Below, in pieces: positions 30,557 to 36,469 of a DNA stretch of 36,469 bases. The stretch covers positions 1 to 36,469 of the forward strand of contig JACQOV010000010.1 in the NCBI GenBank assembly GCA_016202395.1. The letters run 5' to 3'. The DNA is from Deltaproteobacteria bacterium (GTDB taxonomy: Bacteria; JACQOV01). A program made the translations under genes and the position numbers. Within the stretch, counting starts at the first letter, position 1, and the number at the start of each line of letters is the position of its first letter. Under the pieces are notes generated by a model. That model was given only the letters and a program-made list of their open reading frames with translations, did no database searches and was not told where the DNA came from.

Positions 30557-31857
30557 CGCGGGCCTCCTTCGGAAAGGGGGGCTTCCACTGGGAGCCAAAC
30601 GGTAAACTCTGTCCAAGACCCCAGCTCACTCTCCACCGAAATGGTCCCCCCATGGGATTCTACCACCTGCTTCACAATCGCCATCCCCAGGCCCATTCCC
30701 TCCCCCTCTTTCTTGGTGGTGTAAAAAGGATCGAAGACTCGCTGCCTCACCTCCTCACTCATGCCAGACCCATTGTCTCGAATCTTCACCTCGATCCCAA
30801 CTCTCTTCTCTCTCTCTTGAGACTGAGCCTGAATCCCAATCTCTCCTCTCCCCCCTCGACACCTCTCACAATTCAAAACAGCCGCTCCGGAGTTCCCCAA
30901 AAGATTCGACCAAATCCTGACAATCTCCCCCCCTCGAGCCCGAATCTTCGGAATTAAATCATAGACCCGCTTCACCTCAATCCGCCCTCTCCAACGAGTC
31001 GCATACAACTTGAGAATCTTATCAATCCCCGAAACCACATCCACCTCCTCCACCTTCCCCACGCTCCTCCCATACGCATTTAACCCCTCCACCATGTTCC
31101 CCATCAATTCTACAGCCACTTGGATATCCTGTTCCACGAATCCCTTTAACTCCTCATAAATCCCCTTCCCCTTCTCCTGAACAAAGGGGCCCAGCTTCTC
31201 GATTCGATCTCTCAAGAGATCTCTAAAAGTCTGAAAGGAATCATAGGGACCCTTTAAATCATGGGCGACCTGGGTGGACATCTTCCCAATAAGCCCAAAT
31301 TTTTGCTCCTCAAATAATTGCCTCGTCCTCTCCTCCACCCGCTTCTCTAAATGGTGCGAATACTCTTCCAGCTTCGCCCGGGCTTGTCCCAATGCCTCAT
31401 TCTTCTGGGTTAACTCATCGTTCTGATGACTGATTTTCTCATAGGCTTGTTCCAACTGCCGATTCTTCTTTTTTAATTCCATACGTAGATCATATACTTC
31501 CAACACCTGATTCAAATAATTGATGAACAATTTTTCTTGACCCACCAGTGGCTTTTGAAAGTAACCCCATACATGGGCTTGATTAATCGCCTCCGTCATC
31601 AAAGAAACATTCTTATACGCCGTCAGCATAATCCGTATCGTCTCAGGATAAAGAACCTGCACTTGCTTGAGAAATTCAATTCCGTTGATCGGATCCATCT
31701 TGTAATCGGCTACTACAATAGGAATCTCCCTTTCCCGAAGATATTTTAAGGCCTCCTCCACCGTCTGAGCGGTAATCACCTCATATCGACCTTCTAAAAG
31801 CAGCCTAAAACTCTCTAATGCCGACGCATCATCATCTAAAAAAAGAATAGATCTCAT
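30553..31857 (-). CDS. Soluble receiver-histidine kinase hybrid (module 2)
   Basis: This 434-residue cytoplasmic protein starts with an intact receiver (FLDDD, acceptor Asp51 in VVADYKMDPINGIEF, Lys102 in FQKP). A long coiled coil (about 120-185) precedes the H-box MSTQVAHDLKGPYDS with His199. The ATPase domain has SNLLGNSGAAVLNC, IRDNGSGMSEE and GMGLGMAIVKQVVESHGG. There are no membrane helices, so it is probably controlled through its receiver by the upstream membrane fusion kinase. AGGAGGGG before ATG 31857 is a strong ribosome site. Module 1 has no equivalent gene. Confidence 0.9.
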   Translation of the reverse strand: MRSILFLDDDASALESFRLLLEGRYEVITAQTVEEALKYLREREIPIVVADYKMDPINGIEFLKQVQVLYPETIRIMLTAYKNVSLMTEAINQAHVWGYFQKPLVGQEKLFINYLNQVLEVYDLRMELKKKNRQLEQAYEKISHQNDELTQKNEALGQARAKLEEYSHHLEKRVEERTRQLFEEQKFGLIGKMSTQVAHDLKGPYDSFQTFRDLLRDRIEKLGPFVQEKGKGIYEELKGFVEQDIQVAVELMGNMVEGLNAYGRSVGKVEEVDVVSGIDKILKLYATRWRGRIEVKRVYDLIPKIRARGGEIVRIWSNLLGNSGAAVLNCERCRGGRGEIGIQAQSQEREKRVGIEVKIRDNGSGMSEEVRQRVFDPFYTTKKEGEGMGLGMAIVKQVVESHGGTISVESELGSWTEFTVWLPVEAPLSEGGPR

Positions 31858-31880
31858 GGGCCCCTCCTGGTATTATCTAC

Positions 31881-34800
31881 CTATAGAACAACTTCGTTCT
31901 CCTCCTTTTTATCATTTTCGTCAGAAACTTCAAGGTGAAGTGGTAAAATCACTTTAAACTCCGACCCTTTTTGAACTTCACTTTCAACCTCAATCTTCCC
32001 TTGGTGTCGCTCTACAATGCGATAAGTGATACTCAATCCCAATCCAATACCTTGTCCAGGAGGTTTGGTAGTAAAAAAAGGATTGAACAGCTGGCTCAAA
32101 TTTTCCTTAGGAATTCCACAACCTGTATCTTTGATAGAAACAGAAAACAACTTTTCTCCTCGCTCGGTACGAATCCATATATCTCCTTCTTTATTCATCG
32201 CAGAAATTGCGTTAGTGAGAAGGTTCATCCAAATTTGGTTGGGTTCGCCTCCCCTGGCCTGAAGCCATCCATCCGCACAATATTCCTTATGGATCCGTAT
32301 GCGCCCCTTCAATTGATGCTCCAGCAGCCTCAAAGTGGCATCTAACCCTTCATGTACATCATAATCCACAATCGCAGTCATACCCGAATAGGCAAACTTC
32401 CCTAAACTCTCAGTTACCTCCGCAGCTCTGATCACACCCTCTCTCGCCAAATCTAATATCTTTAAATCCTCCGCTTTTTCTTTGGAAGGCAAATTGCTCG
32501 ATTCAAGTCGATCTCGCAATGCCATGACACTAAGGCCAATCGTGTTCAAAGGATTATTCACTTCATGCGCCAAACCCGCCGAAAGCTGGCCAAGAGCAGC
32601 CATTTTTTCCTGCTGAATGAGCATCTGCGTTTGCTCTTCCACTTTCTCCTCCAGATTCTTAGCGTAATCCTTGAGTTTTACTTGAGCTTGTTTTAATTCT
32701 CCATGAGTTTGCACTAGTTCTTTTGCCTGTTTTTCCACGTCCTGTTTGGCACTACCTAAGGCTCGATAGGCAGAAGCTAATTCCAATGAACGTTTCTTAA
32801 ATTGCGTTCCCAAAAATCCAGCCCCATACCCCAGAAACACCATCGATCCTCCCATTAACCAAAAATGAAGGGCGCCAATTTGAACTCCACTAAAATGAAC
32901 AGATCCCATATATCCTAATAAGGACCACACTCCTAATAAGATCCCACCCCAAACATCCAGAATTAATCCCGCATAAACCACCACGATTGAATAAATTAAT
33001 AGGAGTGACGGAAAAGCCGCAACATTGAATAAATCAATCAACACACTAATCATCACTACATCTACCACCATGGCCAATACAGTCATTGCAGTGGCCAGCC
33101 TATCGTACCGTGCTAGAAAAAAATAAACTCCGCTCAATGAGAACTGAACAAGCGCTGTAACTAAAATCGGCTTTAATGGAACCGAGATAACCTCTAATAC
33201 CGAAAACGAGACCACAAAAATAACCAGGATTAAATTTAGAGCAACACGCAGGTAAATATGAGGCGCTTGGGAACCACGGGTCAGCCAATTTGAAAGAGGC
33301 TCTATCTCCCATTCTTTTTCAAAGACCCGAATCTGGTCTTTTTTTTTCCGCTGCAATGGACGAAAGAGGATCAGAGAGGCTGGAAGAACAAAAAGATCAC
33401 CCAAAAGAGCGGCGATGACTGCAAAGCTCGATAATAATCCAAATCGCGCCACGGGAAGATAACCTGAGAAACCCAACACCGAAAAACCAACCGTGAGTAC
33501 CAAGGCCGTAAATAGGATCGGCCTCCCCACGACTTGCAAAGTATTACGAATCGCATCTTCGTAACTCACTCCTTCTTCTATTTCTCTGCGCCAACGGAAG
33601 ACATAATGAACCGTATCATCAATAACGATCCCAAAAAGAATGCTCGCAATCATGGCTGTTCCCACATCCAGCGCAATCCCCAGCCATCCCATGAGCCCCA
33701 AAGTAATAACGATGGGAAACAGGTTTGGTATTAAACTTAAAATGCCCAATGAAAAGGACCGAAGAACAAACAACATAACAACACAGATTAAAACGAAGGC
33801 CACGGTAAACGACTTTATCTGGCCAGTTAACAATAAGTGCACCAGGTGAATGTCTATAACAGACCCTCCAGTCATCTGAACTGTCATAGGGGTCTTCAAA
33901 AGAGAGGGAACCTCTCCAGAGATTTTCTTCAGAACCGTATCGGTCTCTCCGGAAGGCATAAAACGCAATGAGGTCCAAATGTTGGCCTTCGAAAGATCAT
34001 TATTGACTACTAATCGACTATAGGGAGATCCTTCCGTTAAGGCTAGCAATCGACCTGGATTACTGTCAGGCAGGCGATACTCAGAAATATCACCTCCTTG
34101 AAAGGCTTGATGAGTGCCTTTAATAGCATCCACAATCGAGAACGTATTTCCAACCTCTGGAAGTTCCTCCAAGTATTCTTCTACACGATCGATATCTTTT
34201 AATACTTCTGCATCCATCAACCCTTCAGGCTTTCCTGTGTCTAAAACCAGCCATGTTGGAACCCAACCCCCTTGATGAAGATCCACGGTATGCAACGCCT
34301 GCACCCACTCCGATTCTTCTGGAAAAAGTCGATCAGCATGCGTATCCGCCTCCAATTTCGTAATTCCCCACATAAAAAAGCCCATCACAATAATTGCCAA
34401 ACTAAAAATCGCCATGGGAAACCGAATGGGCCACTCCGCTAAACGTCCCATGAGTCTCTCACTCAACCATCCCTCCATACGAAAAGAAGAGACCTCCTGG
34501 GACTCAGATTCGCCTCCTAGGGCATAAACCCATAAAATAAAAGTGATCAGAAGTAACACAGCCATGCCAAAGGCCGCTACCACTCCAAACTGTTGGATTG
34601 CAGCCAGATCGGCAGCGCCCAGAGAAACAATTCCGAGAAAGGCCGTTAAAGTATTCAAAATACATGGCGGACCTACCTCTCGAAGGGTGATGGCAATTGC
34701 TTCTTTTTTGGGAGTTGTTTTAATCAACATGCGATAATGGGAAATGAGATGTAGAATATCCATCGCGCCATAAATTAAAAAAATAACAAGAAGGGCTTGA

Positions 34801-35660
34801 GAAAAAAGGGTCACTTTATAAGAAACTAAACTAGAGAATCCCATCGACCAGATAGTCCCTAAAGTAACTACTAAAAGGGAAACCACAACAATCCTCCAAC
34901 TTCGAAAAAGAAGATAGATCGTGACGACGAGAAGGAACAACAACAAGGGGATCACTGTCAAAACATCTTTTTTAAAAACTTCATGAAGGAGCAATTCGAT
35001 GGCAATGGTGCTGCTGGTGTAACATCGGGTGGTCCCGAAGCAACTGCCTCTAAGAACCTGTCTAAAATCCCGAGCCAATTGAAGACGTTCTTTCACCTGA
35101 AGAGATTTTGGATTGATGTAGGCCCAAACAATAGATAGCTGCTCATCCTCAGAGATGAGAAGCGTTCTTTTAAATAGCTGGCTTGACAGAACCTTACTGC
35201 GAATAGAAGCCACCTCTTTAGGAGACAACCCGGAAGTCCTTCCCTCTAGCGAAAACAGTTCTATCTCTTCTCCTGAAGCAACGGGGAAACCTGGATGGGT
35301 CAAGCTAATAACAGCTTCAACGGCAGGAAATTCTCTCACCTTCTGTGTAATGGAATCAATCGTACTTAAAACCTCTCGATCAAAAATATGGGGGGCTTCC
35401 ACTCCTAGGGCAATATGATCTAGCCCGCCAAATTCTCCTAAGTACTCTTCTTCATAATATCGCAATACCGAATCATCCGGATTGAACATGGCCTGCTGAC
35501 GAAGATCTATTTTGAGTTGCAAAAGAAAATAACCAAAAAAGAGGGTTGGGACGGCGAGAATAACGATCGTGAGCCATGGCCGCATCCAAATATACTCAAA
35601 AGCCTTCCGTAGCTGTAGGAGGATCTTTTGCTTCATTAAAGAGCCGAAATTAGGCGCCAT
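31881..35660 (-). CDS. RND exporter fused to a six-helix sensor region and histidine kinase (module 2)
   Basis: This is one uninterrupted 1259-residue frame. Residues about 20-770 are a complete two-fold RND/MMPL exporter: helix 1 at 28-48, helix blocks about 232-380 and 612-768, and the acidic motif VIDDTVHYVFRW at 679-690. Residues about 800-955 contain six membrane helices resembling the PilS sensor region (ending FLGYGAGFLGTQFKKRS). A coiled coil spans 955-1018, the H-box GLAHEVNNPLNTIGLS has His1032, and the ATPase domain has NLLTNAISAM, DTGCGIPKENL and GQGIGLGLSITYRIVERHQG. Module 1 encodes exporter and kinase separately, so a fusion is plausible rather than an assembly fault. ATG 35660 lacks a clear ribosome site; ATG 35636 is possible. 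Confidence 0.92.
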   Translation of the reverse strand: MAPNFGSLMKQKILLQLRKAFEYIWMRPWLTIVILAVPTLFFGYFLLQLKIDLRQQAMFNPDDSVLRYYEEEYLGEFGGLDHIALGVEAPHIFDREVLSTIDSITQKVREFPAVEAVISLTHPGFPVASGEEIELFSLEGRTSGLSPKEVASIRSKVLSSQLFKRTLLISEDEQLSIVWAYINPKSLQVKERLQLARDFRQVLRGSCFGTTRCYTSSTIAIELLLHEVFKKDVLTVIPLLLFLLVVTIYLLFRSWRIVVVSLLVVTLGTIWSMGFSSLVSYKVTLFSQALLVIFLIYGAMDILHLISHYRMLIKTTPKKEAIAITLREVGPPCILNTLTAFLGIVSLGAADLAAIQQFGVVAAFGMAVLLLITFILWVYALGGESESQEVSSFRMEGWLSERLMGRLAEWPIRFPMAIFSLAIIVMGFFMWGITKLEADTHADRLFPEESEWVQALHTVDLHQGGWVPTWLVLDTGKPEGLMDAEVLKDIDRVEEYLEELPEVGNTFSIVDAIKGTHQAFQGGDISEYRLPDSNPGRLLALTEGSPYSRLVVNNDLSKANIWTSLRFMPSGETDTVLKKISGEVPSLLKTPMTVQMTGGSVIDIHLVHLLLTGQIKSFTVAFVLICVVMLFVLRSFSLGILSLIPNLFPIVITLGLMGWLGIALDVGTAMIASILFGIVIDDTVHYVFRWRREIEEGVSYEDAIRNTLQVVGRPILFTALVLTVGFSVLGFSGYLPVARFGLLSSFAVIAALLGDLFVLPASLILFRPLQRKKKDQIRVFEKEWEIEPLSNWLTRGSQAPHIYLRVALNLILVIFVVSFSVLEVISVPLKPILVTALVQFSLSGVYFFLARYDRLATAMTVLAMVVDVVMISVLIDLFNVAAFPSLLLIYSIVVVYAGLILDVWGGILLGVWSLLGYMGSVHFSGVQIGALHFWLMGGSMVFLGYGAGFLGTQFKKRSLELASAYRALGSAKQDVEKQAKELVQTHGELKQAQVKLKDYAKNLEEKVEEQTQMLIQQEKMAALGQLSAGLAHEVNNPLNTIGLSVMALRDRLESSNLPSKEKAEDLKILDLAREGVIRAAEVTESLGKFAYSGMTAIVDYDVHEGLDATLRLLEHQLKGRIRIHKEYCADGWLQARGGEPNQIWMNLLTNAISAMNKEGDIWIRTERGEKLFSVSIKDTGCGIPKENLSQLFNPFFTTKPPGQGIGLGLSITYRIVERHQGKIEVESEVQKGSEFKVILPLHLEVSDENDKKEENEVVL

Positions 35661-35698
35661 AACAAAATAGCCCCAATAACAGTATCTTAATTAGTTTC

Positions 35699-36469
35699 TC
35701 AAGATGCCATTGGAAAAATCATTGCATGATCCTGCTGCATCGGACGATGGAAACGATCCGATTCTTCTACCTGGCCCACAGGCAGAAGTTTCTCCTCCAT
35801 TAAATGGTCTGATGCATCATACATATCTTCTTCAATCTGTTTTAATTGAGGAATGTAGGCCTCCATTTCGCGCAGATGTGGCTTCATAACGATGCTCCGA
35901 TATAATTGGAAAAAGGCCGCTCCGACTCTTCCTTTGAGAAGATTTGTTAAGATATTTCGCCATGAGAAAAATAAACGATAACCATCAATAACTTTCCGCT
36001 CCAGTTCACTCGGTCTCATGTATTTTGGATAATGAGTTACAAAGTGGGTTGTATAATAATCCCAATTTTTTTGAAATACTCGGTGGGAGGGAATCAATTC
36101 TTCCTCTTGCCCATTATGGAAATCTGTCAGTATATTCAGCATAACCCATGTAGCGCCGGATTCCTGAGCAAACTGAATATTTTTTCTCCAAGTGTCCTTT
36201 GTGTCATCATCGCTTCCTAAAACAAAACTGGCACAAACATGCATACCATGACGCCGAATCATATCTATGGATTTTCTCACTTTCTCGATGGTTTGCCTCT
36301 TGTCAAAATGATCCAAGGTGTCATTGCTAATCGACTCTACTCCCATAAATATCCACAGGACTCCTGCTTTCTTCATGAGTCGCAACATTTCTATATCGTC
36401 TGCGATTTCACAACGGGCGAATAAGAAATAACCCGCTTTTACTCCGCTTTTGATTATTTCTCTTAATAC
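35699..36469 (-). CDS. Radical SAM enzyme, 5' end beyond window (module 2)
   Basis: These are the C-terminal 256 residues of a paralogue of the module 1 radical-SAM protein. The frame runs through the window edge, beginning VLREIIKSGVKAGYFLFARC, which aligns with VLKEIIKSGVKSHSLVFARY in the other copy. GVESISNDTLDHFDKRQTIEKV, CASFVLGSDDDTKDTW, FQKNWDYYTTHFVTHYPKY and AYIPQLKQIEEDMYDAS match collinearly. The cluster-binding cysteines lie beyond the edge, so the family is inferred from the paralogue. It is the visible upstream gene of module 2, 38 bp before the exporter-kinase fusion. No frameshift is seen in the visible part. Confidence 0.85.
   Translation of the reverse strand, partial: VLREIIKSGVKAGYFLFARCEIADDIEMLRLMKKAGVLWIFMGVESISNDTLDHFDKRQTIEKVRKSIDMIRRHGMHVCASFVLGSDDDTKDTWRKNIQFAQESGATWVMLNILTDFHNGQEEELIPSHRVFQKNWDYYTTHFVTHYPKYMRPSELERKVIDGYRLFFSWRNILTNLLKGRVGAAFFQLYRSIVMKPHLREMEAYIPQLKQIEEDMYDASDHLMEEKLLPVGQVEESDRFHRPMQQDHAMIFPMAS

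Noticed and set aside
36239..36424. Plus-strand open frame at the right edge
   Set aside because: It is opposite the radical-SAM paralogue, whose frame is open to the window end and aligns with the module 1 copy.

Overview
The window is dense bacterial coding sequence of moderate GC with many ATGA stop/start overlaps. A lipoprotein signal peptide, AmgK/MurU-type murein recycling, RND exporters, a sigma-54 activator and a SurA-like protein all point to a Gram-negative bacterium. The gene mix and repeat types suggest an uncultured lineage of deltaproteobacterial or Nitrospirota grade. That placement is inference; no marker gene here fixes the taxonomy.

Layout. Positions 1-5591 (minus strand) hold a Gld-type ABC-2 exporter operon (ATPase, permease, GldG-like auxiliary protein, DUF4340 protein) followed by corA. 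It is driven by a near-consensus sigma-70 promoter and ends at a structured repeat. Positions 5588-6760 (minus) hold a RelE-like toxin and ribbon-helix-helix antitoxin pair, overlapped by a SurA-N-like exported chaperone gene. Positions 6854-10198 (plus) are a gap-pgk-tpiA-secG operon with a near-consensus promoter. A structured repeat, tRNA-Leu(GAG), an NtrC-like sigma-54 activator with a degenerate receiver, and a second type of the repeat follow. Then come a 16-bp palindrome, a sigma-54 promoter and a stand-alone receiver gene.

The most unusual content is a pair of paralogous modules, both on the minus strand, at 12663-19812 and 29804-36469 (the second runs off the right edge). Each is ordered radical-SAM enzyme, RND/MMPL-type exporter, membrane histidine kinase, response regulator. 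The last gene of each encodes a receiver joined to a DHp-like histidine helix with no ATPase domain, and both copies share an identical tail motif (RFIQDETDPVGDA). In module 1 exporter and kinase are separate genes, and the radical-SAM gene carries a single-base frameshift. In module 2 the exporter, a six-helix PilS-like sensor region and the histidine kinase are fused in one 1259-residue protein, with an added receiver-kinase hybrid. A plausible reading is a self-contained make/export/sense circuit for a small, perhaps lipid-like, molecule. This is inference from gene order and domains.

Between the modules (20011-29754) lies what looks like a peptidoglycan-recycling locus. It contains an oligopeptide ABC importer (binding lipoprotein and two permeases, no ATPase), NagZ, a class-I amidotransferase-fold C26 peptidase, a D-aminoacylase-type amidohydrolase with an exported partner protein, and AmgK and MurU. 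Three transcription units appear to start with no leader or one of only a few bases. Two families of non-coding repeats punctuate the window: long hairpins with a shared core, and short GTCATTCCC/GTCATCCCC palindromes.
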